DNA of 64,000 nt from Caprimulgus europaeus (GCA_907165065.1 OU015528.1:44507515-44571514), one strand, 5' to 3'. Counted from the stretch's first letter, positions 13,140-25,822 are shown. Translations and numbers: made by a program. The notes: a model not told the origin generated them from the sequence alone.

Positions 13140-13618
13140 ATAGCATGTCCAACTTTTGGCTTACACTGAAAGAAAGGTGTTGTCTGTAAAGAGTCCAGTG
13201 TGGGGTCACCAAGATGAGTTCTGGAGAAATGACATATGAGGAGGCACTAAAGCATTTGTATTTGTTCAGTCTAGAGAAGAGAAGGATCAGAGGTAAACTT
13301 CAGCTATCTAGTGGGAGGTTATAGAGAAGACCTCTCTCACAAATGTGCAGTCAAAGAGCGAGAAGCAATGGGCAGAAGTTACAAGAGAAATCTGATTAGA
13401 TATGGGAAGGAAATAATTTTTCACATTAAGCACTAGAAAAAGTGCCCAGAGAGGGCATATTCATCAGTGGAAATGCTCAGAACTTACCTGGATATTACTC
13501 GTTCTTAATAACATGATCTAACTTTGAATTTAGATTCAGCAACACGTTTGAAGGAGGGTTTGGGGCCAAATGACTTCAGGAGGCTACCTTCCAGCCTAAA
13601 TTATTCTGCAATTCCATC
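13140..13618 (+). mobile_element. Old CR1 LINE 3' fragment, about 480 bp
   Basis: This is a strongly decayed CR1 copy. AGAGTCCAGTGTGGGGTCAC corresponds to the GAGTCCAGCGNAGGGCCAC region of ORF2. ATATGAGGAGGCACT matches TATGAGGAAAGGCT, and TTCAGTCTAGAGAAGAGAAG matches TTCAGCCTGGAGAAGAGAAG. It ends with GGAGGCTACCTTCCAGCC and a tail-like ATTATTCTGCAATTCC. Frame-breaking changes are dense, so it is among the oldest copies here. Both edges are approximate. Confidence 0.85.
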
Positions 13619-14735
13619 AATTGCCTAGTCCACCAAAAGCAGGGATGGTTCTTTTGGAATTACCTAGCAAACATTTCCCTATCCAGACAATGTGTCACAC
13701 ATTCCAAATACATCTCAGGCTCTTTCCCACCAGTGGCTTCTGTGGTATCAACAGATGGGTTGCATGTTCGCAGTACAGGAACGAACAAACAAAACACTTT
13801 CAGTTGTGTTAAAATGCATTTTTGCCATTACTAATTGTATAGAATTTTCAGATTTAATATTTATGATAGGTAGGTAGGTAAATTTGTGAATTGAATAATG
13901 TCTATAAAAATTAATATATAGAATGTTGTATGCCAAGTCCTTTTCAATTTGCAGAGGCATAGGAGTTAAGTCAACTTCTTTCACACTCTGGGAAGTCCTT
14001 CTTTTTGCTCATCAGGTGTAGCTCATGCTATTGCTTTTGGCGTTTCTTTCTTTGTCTTCTTCTGAAATGTGACAAGAGAGGGATATATGAATATGCACAG
14101 AAAACATGTATTGTTGATTGTTTGATAGTTACCTTCTAGCTTAGTTCAGACTTTCCCTTTCTTGGTAGGGACACTACTTCATCCTGCTTCTCTGGACTGG
14201 GTCTGTTGCATGTGCTTTCAGATCAATTGTAGATGGGAATAAAGAATCAATTGCTGTAATAATTTATACAGGAATAAATGTTAATCAATTCTTTTAGTAG
14301 CACAATGTTAATCAGAAAAACGAGCTCTCACTATAATCCAACATATCGAAGTAAGTTTGAACTTTCTAGGCTAAATCAATGTAGAATGACTTTTTGAAAG
14401 TAAACAAAATTCTTGAAGTGGTATTTATGCTTCCTCAACACCTGTCCTTTAAGGGGGGAAAAAATATTACCAGCTGTCTTGATTAATTTTCCTTATTCTG
14501 AATTGGTTTAATGGAGGGAAGCAACCTATGCTTATTGGGAAAGACCTAATGGTGACCTCAGTAATGCAGATAAATGTACATAGTACTCTTCACTGTTCTT
14601 GGAAAAAATAAAAATCCGAAATGTTGCATCAGACATTTGCTGTCTTTATGCACATCCCCACTTTTCTTTTTCTGCCTTATGCACACCTTTACGTAGAATC
14701 ACCAGGAGTTTAAAATATTGGCTATAAAATGAGGA
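13619..14735. other. Noncoding stretch, nothing recognised
   Basis: It contains a short (TAGG)n run at about 13868-13880 and a few small frames. I see no gene and no classifiable repeat. Confidence 0.5.
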
Positions 14736-15905
14736 ATTTATTTTTGAAGAGTTTGAAGTCTGCATTCTGCAGGCATTTCCAGTAAAAATTGATGAGTGGG
14801 CTCACAAGCCTTTATCTCTTCTGCCCCAGTCTCAACGATGGCACAGATACCAGTAGATGTTTGAACGAGGTGGGGGTGTTGAAAGCAAAGCGTGAGGGCA
14901 GCGTGGAGGTGTGTGGCAGAGCGCTGTTGGTCGAAAAGGTGGAGTTGTGTGTTCTGCAACAGAGAGATAAACAGTTTCTGGAGTCTGAAATTGCCTGTAA
15001 AGGTAGGAATATGCCTGGAAGGGAGTGTTTTCCTTTCAATACTCACCAGAGACAGAGGATGTGGCTGAGCTGTCAATTGACTTTTAACAGTTGAAAATGC
15101 CTAATTTATCAGGCTGCTGCAATATTGACAGCTTCTTCTGTTTGCCTGTGCTGTTAGCCCTTCAGTGCTCAGCTTCTCCTCCCGTCTTTTATGTTTTCTC
15201 TCACTGTCTAATTTGTAATCCCTTCTAACTCCTGCATTGCCTGCTCTCTCCCAGCCCTGCATCCCTCTGCCAGTTGTCTCTGACATGGTGCCTGTGAAGA
15301 TCTGCCAGCTGGGCCACGTCAAGCCAGGAGACAAGATCCGACTTGGAAAGCTGCTGGGTGGACAAGGTTTTTTGCACACCTCTGTTTCTTTCACTTGTTC
15401 CTTTTTGCCACAGGAAAAGGCTGCAAGGTCTTACAACAAACTCCACATTTCTCTTTTATGTTTGCCCAAGAGAAGCGTGGCTTGGGCTGCCAAGTGCTCT
15501 CCTTACACTGGTGGTGAATCAGAAGTAGCACATCAAAGCGGTCTCGGGGAGGCTGTTCTCCACACTTGCTATGCAGGGCTCATTACCAACTGTAGCATAT
15601 TTTCTGGGTGCATATATTATAATCAGCCAGGCTCTCCGAAGAGCCAAGTGAGGCTCCTGCAGGATGGCTGGTCCCAAACAACTGATCACTCAGGAGGTAT
15701 TTGGGTAATTCTGAGTCATTGAGAAGCCACATGGAGAGTGAGAGGCACCTGCAGGAGATGCAGGAGATGCATCACTGTGGTGCCTTGCTGCCTCTGAAGG
15801 CTGTAAGTACAAAAGCTGATAGATTTGGCAGGGACAGCAGATCAGGAGGATGTTCCCTTTCCCAAGCATGCAGTTTGAGAACAAAGAAACGCAGCAACAT
15901 GTAAT
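14736..15905. other. GC-raised islet with several overlapping open frames
   Basis: This 1.2-kb stretch is visibly richer in G+C than its surroundings and carries overlapping stop-free frames on both strands. Raised GC alone lengthens chance frames, so none is called as a gene. The most exon-like part is listed separately at 15219-15722. A strong donor-like GTAAGTA occurs at 15803-15809. The islet could be a noncoding-RNA exon cluster, a decayed repeat, or a conserved regulatory element. Confidence 0.4.
15219..15722 (+). other. Exon-like open stretch, function unknown
   Basis: One frame is open from after a stop at 15216-15218 to a TGA at 15720-15722. At its start lies a good 3' splice signal: branch-point-like TTCTAAC at 15223-15229, a pyrimidine-rich run, and CAG ending at 15254. 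The first 40 or so codons after it prefer G or C in the third position and read VPVKICQLGHVKPGDKIRLG, which looks protein-like. I cannot match it to a family. No good donor lies just after this block; CAAG followed by GTTTTTT near 15367 is weak. It may be a chance frame in GC-raised DNA or an exon of an uncharacterised transcript. Confidence 0.2.
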
Positions 15906-16249
15906 GGTGTTAGTTATATCTTTAATATAGTTGGCATGAATATAAAAAAAAAAGCATGAATTAAAATAGAGGTGCTACAGCCAGCACTTACTGTGGACTT
16001 AAAAGTTCTATGACATTTATGTAGAATCTTCTAAAATTATTTTATTGCAAGTAAGCATCAAAATCTAGCAATATAGTTTAAAAAACTGAATCCTAAGCTA
16101 AACTATTTAAAAGTGTGCATAGGCAGACGTAACTGGAAATTCTATTTATTCTGTGAACATAAATCCTTTGCTTTAGTACATCACCATCTGTCTTTAATGT
16201 ACTTGTCTGCTTCAGTTTCAGCTGAAATTGTTAGGGAGCAGCAAGAGCT
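15906..16249. other. Noncoding stretch, nothing recognised
   Basis: A+T-rich, with an A-run near 15943 and no open frame of note. Confidence 0.5.
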
Positions 16250-16560
16250 GGCCAATCCCTAAAGGATGGGAAGCCAAGGCTGACTCTTGTTGAAGGGGCA
16301 CAGTCCTAAGGGGTCAGCAGACAGAGCTGGGTGCTGGTAACAGGCTCCATCGGCTGCCCCAGACCTGGAGAGTGATGACCCAGGTCCAGGGTCCATCCAT
16401 GAGACAGGGCTGGAGGCTGGCATGACTGTGGGCTTGCTGGGGCAGGGACTGACAGCCCCAGGCTGAGCTGAAATAGGATCCTGGACCATGGGCAGGGCAG
16501 GTAGAGGCTGACCAGGAACAGCAAGACCCATCTATTGATGCTTGACAGGTTCCTGACAAA
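16250..16560. repeat. GC-rich repeat-like segment, unclassified
   Basis: A 310-bp GC-rich block sits between A+T-rich flanks. It has recurring short words such as CAGGGCTGGAGGCTGG, CAGGGTCCATCC and GGGGCAGGGACTG. It holds three overlapping minus-strand frames of 83-90 codons that are Pro/Ser-rich and typical of chance frames in GC-rich DNA. The texture suggests an old interspersed repeat whose family I cannot name. A similar texture occurs at 23190-23700. Confidence 0.35.
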
Positions 16561-17726
16561 ATCAAGCAAAAATAATCTGTACTGGTGTGTGATTTCTAAA
16601 GCTTATTAGTGTCAGTGCTTTCAACAGTTGGTTTATACTCGTGTGGTACGTCAGATGGGCAAGCCAATTCTGCCTTTTCCTTTTGACCACTGTGCACAAC
16701 CTGTTCTCTTCCGAAGTTCGCCAGCCACTGATCTCAATAGACCTTTTAAAAAATTGTTTAACATATTTCCATATTTTCTCCCAAACATTTGTCAAGTTAA
16801 TTTTCCCCCTCCCAGAACTCTGATTAGTTACATGAACAGAAGTGGCTTTGGTATTAATGATGCCATTATATACTACACTGAGTCCATTAATAAATTAATA
16901 ATGCTGTGTCTTGTTTGTTTATAAATGAGGCTCATCCAAGGGCTGTTTGAAAGGAAAAATACCACTGATTGCTTGTAATTTAATCTAGTAAGCTTTTATG
17001 CTTGTGAGGCAAAGTCAATTAGTCCTAACTGAGAGATTTCTAACTCCCAACTAGATCTCAAGTTTAATAATTGAGTTAAAAATAGCAACCTGGAAAAGTG
17101 ATTAAAATATATTACTAGAGTTCTTTGGTTTTAAAGGGCATTTTTGATTGTTATTTCTGTTTTGAAAAGTGGCTGTCTTTATGCCTTGTTCATGTGTGTG
17201 TGAAGAGAATATTTTATTTTTTGTATGTATTCCTGAAATTGAAATTTATTTTGATTGTGTTGACCTGTCCTATCACCAAAATCTGGAATTCTCCTGTAAT
17301 ACAAGATAAAATGTCGTTAGGCAGCACAATTTATCAACAAAAGCCTGTAAACTGCAAAGTTGTGCAAGCCTTTATTTTCTTCTCTTTGTCAGCTTTTTGC
17401 ATTGTTGATTGATTTGCTGTAGTGCTGTTGTCAGTAGTTTACCAATAGTCTGGTAGAATCTCATGACTGGCATTTTGCCTTTTTAAAAACCATCTCATTG
17501 CTACAGTAAAGAATTTGAACCTCTAAATCAGCCATCATAGCTGTTAGCCTCCTTTTATTATTATTAATGTGCTCTTGGGAAAGAATATTGAACAATAATT
17601 AGGATCAAGTAAAGTACTGGAATAAGCTTGAAAAGGTCAGTCTCTAGGCAAGAGGCCTTTCGTGTGTTATCTTTATTTATTTTTATATTATACTCATTAT
17701 TAATATAGTAACATGCATTAATTTAT
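16561..17726. other. A+T-rich noncoding stretch with a homeodomain-site-rich patch
   Basis: No gene seen. Positions 16820-16925 are dense in TAAT/ATTA cores (GATTAG, ATTAATGATG, ATTAATAAATTAATAATG), which could be a developmental enhancer or simply A+T-rich DNA. Confidence 0.4.
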
Positions 17727-17754
17727 ATTTTGAAATATATATATATTTCAAAAT
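17727..17754. repeat. Perfect 28-bp palindrome
   Basis: ATTTTGAAATATAT is followed by its exact reverse complement, with the centre in an (AT)n run. The first mismatch is immediately outside on both sides. It could extrude as a cruciform. No gene or transposon end adjoins it. Confidence 0.9.
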
Positions 17755-20700
17755 GCTGCTATAGATCACACTCTAAAAAAAAATCAGTAATTATTTGCAA
17801 ACCACACCTCAACAGAATAGTTGATATTCAGTTTAATTCTTAATAGCTTTATTTTAATGTTGTACATGTATTTTGTTAAAAATGGTAACAAATAATATGA
17901 ACATTTTTTCATGTAATTGTAGAAAAAAATGTGATATTTGTATTCTATAAGTTCTGTGTTAAAAATGAAGATTAAATGCATTTTTATTTTATGCCTAAGG
18001 AACTTTAGCAAAAGAAAGTGATGACAGAATTTGAGGGAAACATTGGAAAAGTTGATACTTCATAGCAAACAACTTCAGTATGCTCAGGAAACATCTTCTG
18101 GAGAAAAACCTATTTAAGCACTGTACAAAACTGTGGGCTATCAGGTGTTTTTACAGTATTTTTTAATCTTGTGCAAGTATGTGTGTTATGCAAGGACCAG
18201 GAAAGCTGATACAAAGCTGTGGGAATATTGAGTGATCATGTAAAATTTCTCTTTTTTTAGTCCTGAGTGATAATAAAATAAAGAACTAGCTTTGATATAG
18301 AAGCATTTGGTGATTTATTCCTCTGTTATCTAATGAACATTCTTTAATATGTTCTTCTACTGCCAACTTTTAACCTAGATGATCAGACAATGTAAGATAC
18401 TTTCAAATTTTTCACTACTGAATCATAAAGGTAGATTTTCCTTCTAGTACCATTCTGTGTATGCATGTGCTTGGCTCGCCTGAGATACTAGTACTAGTAT
18501 ATTTGTAAGATCCTTTAGAGGCTGCACATTCCTCATGCATTCAACCCTGGAGGTCACTGCTGATCTCTGCGTATCTGTGATATAATGAAGTATAGAAGAT
18601 GTATCTGTTTTAGGTTTTTAAAGTCTAATTATCCCATGAAGATATTTGTAATTCAGTAGATTTTGTAAAGTTATGGGAGGGGAAAAAGCTTCCAGATAGG
18701 AAGTTCTATAAGCTGAGAAGGTGGCAGTGAAGTGTCATTCTTCAACTGAGCATTTTTTGTCAAAATTCTTATTTTTTTTTGTCAGTGTTTAAAACTTAGA
18801 GACCAATCTAGGGTGAAGTAGAAGGCAAATAACAATTATTTTGCTGCTTTTTTCGTTTGTTTAAAATGAAACATTAAAAATCCCAACAATATTAATTATA
18901 AAAGTTTATTTTCCTTTTCTGTCCCTGTGTCTCTAAGTTGCATGCATGTAAATACATTATCCAGGTAACAGCTGGAAGTACTTGTTAGAAAGTGGCAGCA
19001 AATATTGTTTATTAACACTGCTTAGGATTGAATACATGCTTTCTACTAGACAATTAGAAAGTATCATACAGTTACAAAGCTGAAGATGAAGCCAGTGTTC
19101 TTCATTAACCATTTGAGAGTAAATGTAAATGTGAGTGTATTAAGTATTATTTAGAGGTAGTGTGTTCTACATCTAATTTGTGAATCATAGGTAGCTACTA
19201 ATGAGATTTCAGAAGGGACTTTTATTTTTATTAAACTCTTCTACTCTTTAGTATCATTTTGCCAAAAAGCCTGAGAAGTCTCATCTGCCAAAACTTTTAA
19301 TTCAGCACAGTTTTTCTTACCCAGCATCTAGCAGCGTCACCTTGGGGAATCTGAGATGACTGTGTAAATTGAAACAATAAGTCTATAGGAGGTAATTTTT
19401 CTTTAGAAGCCTAACCTAGGGAGATGAAGGAAAAAAAAAATCTCTTGAACAGGTAGCATTTTGGGAGGTCGCTTTATAGTGACCTCAATTACTCTCTCTC
19501 AAGAGAGTAGTTTGTAGTACAAATATTTCTTCCAGAATAGCCTATTTCTCTTGGCTACATTGCTCAGTTTTTGTTTTCTTTCCCATGGTTGAGCTGGAGA
19601 GAAGAAACTTTGGTGGAGAGAATTAACAGCAGTACTTATTTTCATAAGCTAGAATTCACAGATGACAGAGAAAAGGGGTGGATAGCCCAATTTCCAGTAC
19701 TGTAGAGTATGTATGTGCAGTATTAATGTATGTGCACCCCACACCTGTATTATAGTATAGATATACATGGAGAAATTTGTTTGCAACTTACTCAGCCTTT
19801 ATATTTGAGCCATGTGCTAGTTGATTTCTAGCTCAATACCCCTATTTGTAATAAACCCTCTAAACTTTTCTTTAATGGACATGAACAGTTACAGGACTGT
19901 GTCCGGATAAGCAACAGAAGGAAATGCTTAGGATTAGTTCAGAATACAGCTTTCACCAGTTTATTTGGATTACTCCTTATCCCCCGTGTATGTTTTGTGT
20001 TTAAGGATAATACTTACATGCATTTGAAGTTTTGTATTGTTCAGCAGTGCTTACTCTGTACTTCTACGATAACTTTTACATGCAGGTGTCTTTGTAGAAC
20101 CTTCGCATTCAAGTTTTCTGCTTTAATACAGTTACTGGCTATAATGATTTTAAAAGCTAAAGGCTATATTTAGCCTTTGTTGATGTCAATAGGATCAGAA
20201 CTAAATGAGTGTATTTCATATAACGTGTGTTTCATGGAATACACAAGGTTACCTGTCATTTAGAAGTTTCTGTTGTCATGAATTTGGGGGAATGACATTG
20301 ATTAGAGGTGTGAGAACGATCCATGTTATCCCAAGTGATCCACTGAGATCTTTACTTGTGTGATAGTTACTTTAATAGTACATTGAAATGGCTCGTAAGA
20401 GGTGCAATAGTTCGGCCTTTGAAAAATTACCTCTATTCAATCCAGAAACTTTACAAGTCTGCAAGTGCATTCAGCTGGGAAACTGAAGTCTCTGTTTTTC
20501 ATTGATATAAAGATACCCTTTGCAGACACAGAAGATCAGAAAACAGGAGAGCATGTGTCAGCTGGGACATGCGTGTTTAGAAAAGCTGAGATTAGCATCA
20601 TTTTTCAACGGCAGCATTGTTGCACACTGCCTGTTCTAGATTATACCAGGCCTGGGTTCTTTATTCAGTGAGACTCCTTGTCTCTGGGATATTTGTAGTT

Positions 20701-23189
20701 CAGAATCATCTATGAATTTTGATCCATGAGTGAGAAATGAAATGATACCTGCCTAGTTCCTTAGGAAGACTGAATCAGTAGCTTTGAGCAGCACATATGA
20801 TATTGTATTAGATGCTTGGTGATTAAAAAAGACAAAAAAACCCCAACCCTAGAAGCCCACCCAAAACTAAAACCCAACCAAGTTCTTTTGCCTCCAAAGT
20901 GGCCATCTACACAATCTTATTTCCTCTCTGTCTGTGGTGTTTGCTGGTTCTTTTTCTACAAGGCTGTCTGCAGTTGGGGAGAGAGAAACTGCGTGAGAAA
21001 CTGGCAGCAGTTTCCATTTCCAGAGTTCCTTAGCAATTGCATAAGCCCAGCTGGTATTCAGACTGAAAGGGGGATTTTAACTGTCTACTAGTGGTGATGT
21101 TTGTTTGGTTTTTTTGTTTGTTTTTAATGGTTTGGTTCTTGATGGAGATACCAATTAGGGTGGCCCAAGCACAAGAACCTAAAGTCTTGAGTAGCTTCTT
21201 ACTTTGTCATCTGAGACAGGTTGTATTTAGCTTGTGAGTAGGACTACAGGAAGCACTGTCGTGTTATTTTCCCTTATGCAGTCTTGTTTGAACTGAGATA
21301 GAAAAGAAGGTCCCCCCAAAGGGAGGAACAAGTCTGTTTACTTAGTGAAAATAAAGGTGTTGAAGGTATTGCGTATGCATTACATATGCCTCCTGCATAC
21401 CAACTATAGGTTGTTCCAGGTTTTCAGAAGTGATTGAACTATGAAGATATCTTTAAAGTTTGAAGATATTGAAATGTATTTTTAAAATGTTTTTATTTTC
21501 TGTACCTTGGTGTCCTAAATTGTCTTGCATTCCTCATAATGCATTCCTCCTTCTTTCACCAGAAAAGGCTTTCACAGTATGTCTAGTCAAATGTTAGGAG
21601 TTGATGCACCACTGAAAATGTGTGACAGATCTTTTACTAAAGATCTGTTGAAAAATACCCAGCTACAGGCAGAAAAGAAGCAGTTTTGTCTCATTCTAAC
21701 TGTTTTTCTCGACTCAGAAAAATCTGATTTGGAGCTTTGATGAGTTCAGAGAAATTCTACCAAAAACCAGAAATGATATACAAAGCCACAAAAATTAATA
21801 GTTCCCCCTTTACTGAAATATGCTCCTGATATGAAAAGAATTTGAAGTCAGCTGCTTATGGGCAGGCCAGGTGTGGCAGTGGGGTCAGCCCAGAGCCCAC
21901 ATCATCAGGAAAATTTGTGGTTACAGGGATGGGCCAAAAAAAAGATTCACCTTTCCCATTTTTTTTTTCTTGTTCTCAACTGAAATGTTTGATCTCATTC
22001 TGAACGGAGCCCTCCCCTTCCCTCCCCAGCTTGGCTCTGCATTGGCACAGGAATTGATAAACAGCTCTGAAAACTGCTTCTCTGTTGCTCAGATGCTTGA
22101 TTGTGAATTTAAATACCTGATTTTAAACACCTACAATTTAAATACTACATTTAAAATGAAATTCATGCGAAAGGTGTAAATTCTCTTTGGGAAAGGTCAT
22201 AAAGAGTATGGGCCTGCATCAAGTTGTGAGAGCAGAAAACTCACACAAGGTGTTGTGTCTTAAAAATTTGCCAACCACCAAATTTTCTAGGCTCTTAGAA
22301 AATGGAACAAAAACTATCTCTAATAAAAGCAAGAGGCCATCATTCCTAATTGGCTTTTCTGTTTAACTTACAGTACATTTAAAAAAAAAAGCTGATCTGA
22401 AGCTCAGTAGTACCATAGTTTTCCTCATGGTTTGCTTTGAGCACATCCCAGTACCATGCAGGTAAAATGAAATACTTTATTTTTGAAGCTTGTGGGAATA
22501 TTTCCTTTTTCTTTCTCTCCACCAGTTCCAGCAGAGTGAACTTGATATATTTTCCCAAGGAATTAAATTTACTGAGAACTATGCAGTTTACTCTGGAAGG
22601 ACTTCTCTCTAATGAAAAAAATACTTGCTTTTTTCGTTCACAGGCGCTAAGGATCAAAGGGAGCCTTTTGTTAAAATAGGAGGTTGTCCGGATGCTTTTA
22701 ACCAGATGGTTTTTGTCTTCCCCTGCTACTTACAATGGCGTTCGCTGACTGCACCTTACCCATGCCCTTAGCTAAGAAATGACCATTTTATACTTTCGTT
22801 GTAATGTATTTATAGTCTTCGGAGTATTTTGCACTCCTTCAGACTCCAAATTAAACATTTATTTAAATATAGTGTTCACTATTATCTTGCATTCCTTGTA
22901 GTATTACCAGATAAATCTAGCATTCTTTTGTCCTCTGTGCATTTAGATTTTGTTATATTGTAAGTTAAAGTTGTATTATGCTTATTACATATGACCATAA
23001 ACCAGGAATTTCTACTGTATTTGCAGGTATGGTTGTTGTCTTGTGCCTATCTCAAATTGTTTTAGCATAAATAATAGAAATATTAACTTGTTTGTCCTCT
23101 TCATTCCTGGCCTTTTGACATTTGGTACCACTATACCACTGAATTTTTGTCATTTATTTCCTAGTGATTAAATTAATTTATTTTTATGC
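17755..23189. other. A+T-rich noncoding stretch, no gene seen
   Basis: Frames stay at about 100 codons or fewer and none is recognisable. It contains a C/A-rich tract at 20823-20884 and a G/T-rich tract at 21099-21126. I see no transposon that I can name. Confidence 0.55.
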
Positions 23190-23700
23190 TGGGGCCATTG
23201 GGGAGCAGCATAGGCAGGCTGCTCCACCAGTGAAGGTGGGCTGGGAACCAAATGTGATAAGAAAGCAGCTGGGGAGCAGTGACATCCCCAGCAAGGAGCC
23301 AGGGTGCTGAGCGGTGAGTCAGGGTTGGGATTAGCTTTGGAGACAGCGATCAGGGTCAGACACTGTCAAATGATTGCCCAGCAAATCCACAGTGATTGTA
23401 GGGCATGTCTGAAGCCAAGCTAACAGGCCTGGGCCAGGGTGAAAACCAGGGTGACAGGAGAGCAGGCACAGACACAGCTGCAGCCCAGCTATGATGCTGC
23501 AGAGAAGCTAGCCAGTGGTACAGCCCCAGCCAAAAAGTGGCTCCCAAGGCAGAGGTGGGGCAGGACCTTCCTTCTAGCTTTCTCCACGGTGACTCTTAAC
23601 AGCAACAGAGATGGGCTTGCACTCAGCCAGCTAAACTGGACTTAACTAGCTTAAAGCCTGCAAGGAGGATGTGATCAGGGCCCTGCCAGTGTCACATGTT
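23190..23700. repeat. GC-rich repeat-like segment, unclassified
   Basis: About 500 bp of GC-raised DNA with words such as GGGGAGCAG (twice), CAGGGTTGGGATTAG and GGGCCAGGGTGAAAACCAGG. It lies just upstream of a CR1 tail. The texture is like 16250-16560 and suggests an old interspersed repeat, but I see no terminal repeats or target duplication and cannot assign a family. Confidence 0.35.
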
Positions 23701-23734
23701 TAATTCTTCTCATTACTGTGACTTCTTAGCCACA

Positions 23735-23868
23735 GGATCACAGAAAGGCTGAGGCTGGAAGGGACCTCTGGAGGTCAGCTGGTCCAACAGCCCTGCTCAG
23801 GCAGGGCCACATAGAGCAGGCTGCCCAGGACTCGGTCCGGATGGCATTTGAGTGTCTCCAAGGGTGGA
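23735..23868 (-). mobile_element. CR1 LINE 3' end, minus strand
   Basis: Read on the plus strand it begins GATCACAGAAAGGCTGAGGC and TGGAAGGGACCTCTGGAGGT. It continues with CAACAGCCCTGCTCAGGCAG, AGCAGGCTGCCCAGGACTCG and GAGTGTCTCCAAGGGTGGA. This is the reverse complement of the CR1 tail, 3' UTR and last ORF2 codons. It is truncated in the 5' direction after about 134 bp. Confidence 0.93.
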
Positions 23869-24390
23869 CATGTAATGCAATTAAAAGTTGAATTGGATCC
23901 TGAATCATTGGTACCCAGGAGCTAATTAGCCACTTCCAGATACTAGACTGCTTGTAAGAGATGCGTCCATATAGTTTTCCATATTCAGTATAAGCCAATA
24001 GTCCCCAGCCTCCCCTAACCACAGCTGGAGTTACAGAGCAAGATGCTCAGTAGACAGCACTGTATTTTCTCTCTGTCTTGGTCTCATTATTTTTTTTTAG
24101 CTTCCTCTCAGCATTGGGGTTCAAACAGGTAATATGAGTGACTTCCACCTCCTAGCCTCTGTTAGGGACCACTAATGTAAGGTTTTATGTGCAATGATGA
24201 GCTATCTGTGCATCTTATTTCTTAGCTGAGTTTAGAAGATGTTGTGATCAAGAAAAACATCAAATGTCAACTTTATAGTGTGACACTAACTTTGTGTGTT
24301 GAATAAGTAGCCTCTTAATTCTTAGGAGACTATTAATAGTTAGTGCACATTCAGCTACGTGTTCCTGGTGTTTTCAGTTTTGCTCTTTAC

Positions 24391-24549
24391 ACAGAATCAC
24401 AGAATGTCAGGGATTGGAAGGGACCTCGAAAGATCATCTAGTGCAATCCCCCTGCCAGAGCAGAAACACCTAGATGAGTTCACACAGGGAGGCGTCCAGG
24501 TGGGTCTTGAATGTCTCCAGAGAAGGAGACTCCACAACCTCCCTGGGCA
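24391..24549 (-). mobile_element. CR1 LINE 3' end, minus strand, younger subfamily
   Basis: The plus strand reads ACAGAATCACAGAATGTCAG, GGATTGGAAGGGACCTCGAA, then CCCCCTGCCAGAGCAGAAAC and a block ending CCACAACCTCCCTGGGCA: a clean reverse-complement CR1 3' end. It differs at only about six positions over roughly 158 bp from the opposite-strand copy at 57894-58071, so both belong to one relatively young subfamily. The open frame across it is antisense CR1 and not a gene. Confidence 0.95.
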
Positions 24550-25822
24550 AAACCAGGGAAACCAAAGAGAAATAGTTGATTACTTGAGTGTTAGAACAGA
24601 TCCTGTTTGATCTGCATTGTATTTTTTCTGACCATGTGTAGTCTGTTCTTCATGCTGCATTTTATTTTGGCTTACTTTCCCTCTTATATTCCACACGTCA
24701 GTCTTGTAACTCATATACTTTCTTTTTCTGAAGATGAGTTAAGTTCTTAATTGGATAGAATGGGTCTTAACATCACTGTCACACCTGATATTTAGTCTAC
24801 TTCCATAATCAGACTATGTTTTCTTGAAGACTTAACAAAATGAGCATCCAGTAAGAGAGAAAAACCCACCAAAACAGTTACTGAGCATGGTTCTGGGCAC
24901 CAACTTGGATGTGTTTCTTTATGCTCTTCTTTTTCAGCCTTCATCCAATCTTACATATGGAATTAATTGACTTAATAATAATAATAACAGAAATTAGAAA
25001 GATAATGTGCATACATTTTTTGGAGGAAGATTTTAAATATACTTAGATTTTCTTTTTATGTTTTTTAATTTTTAATCAGGAAATCTGTAAATAAACAAAG
25101 GCAATGAGTTACCAAAATAAGTCCTAAAGAAACAATGCTGGAAAATCAGGCTGATTCTGAATTTTCTCTGTTTAAAAGTAATCTATTTTCCTGAACTTTG
25201 TGGAGGAGAAACCTGGATAGTTCTGTGCTGTGAGATTGTAGATGTTATGGGATATCAGGCTGGGAATTTAGCTTCCATTGATTTGAAGTGTTGTTTCTCA
25301 TTTTGTACTGCAGTATTTAACATTTGTAATCCTGGGCATAACATATTTACCAGTTCTACTTAACAAACGTACTAGTTAAGTTCAGATCTTCCACAGTTGT
25401 GAAAAGGTGTTTTAATCTTTATAATTTCAGCAGACTCAAATTTCTATAAAAATAATAATTATAGCTCTTACAAAGCTAACCTCAGATGGGTATGAATTGT
25501 TTTTTTTTCTTTTTTACCAGGTGTTCATGTCCAGAGGGAGCCTGATATACTCCAATTATTGTTTTATTTTTTTTTTTCCTCCAAGAGAGATAGGGAACAG
25601 TGACAGGACACAACACCAAAAGCCTAGAAATTGACACTTGGTAGGATTAGGGCATGTTATACTGCTTTGCTTTTACTAGCGTCTATTTAACTCCAGTGCC
25701 TGAATGAGTTTGGAAAAGATAGTACTTTGTTAAAAGCTCAATCCCACCTGCTTCCATTAATGTATGACTTGCAATCCAAACACCTTATATTTCAGATTTG
25801 ACACTGACACTTCAAATGCCTT

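Noticed and set aside
20844-20853. AACCCTAG resembling a telomeric repeat unit
   Set aside because: There is only one partial unit in a C/A-rich tract, so it is not an interstitial telomere array.
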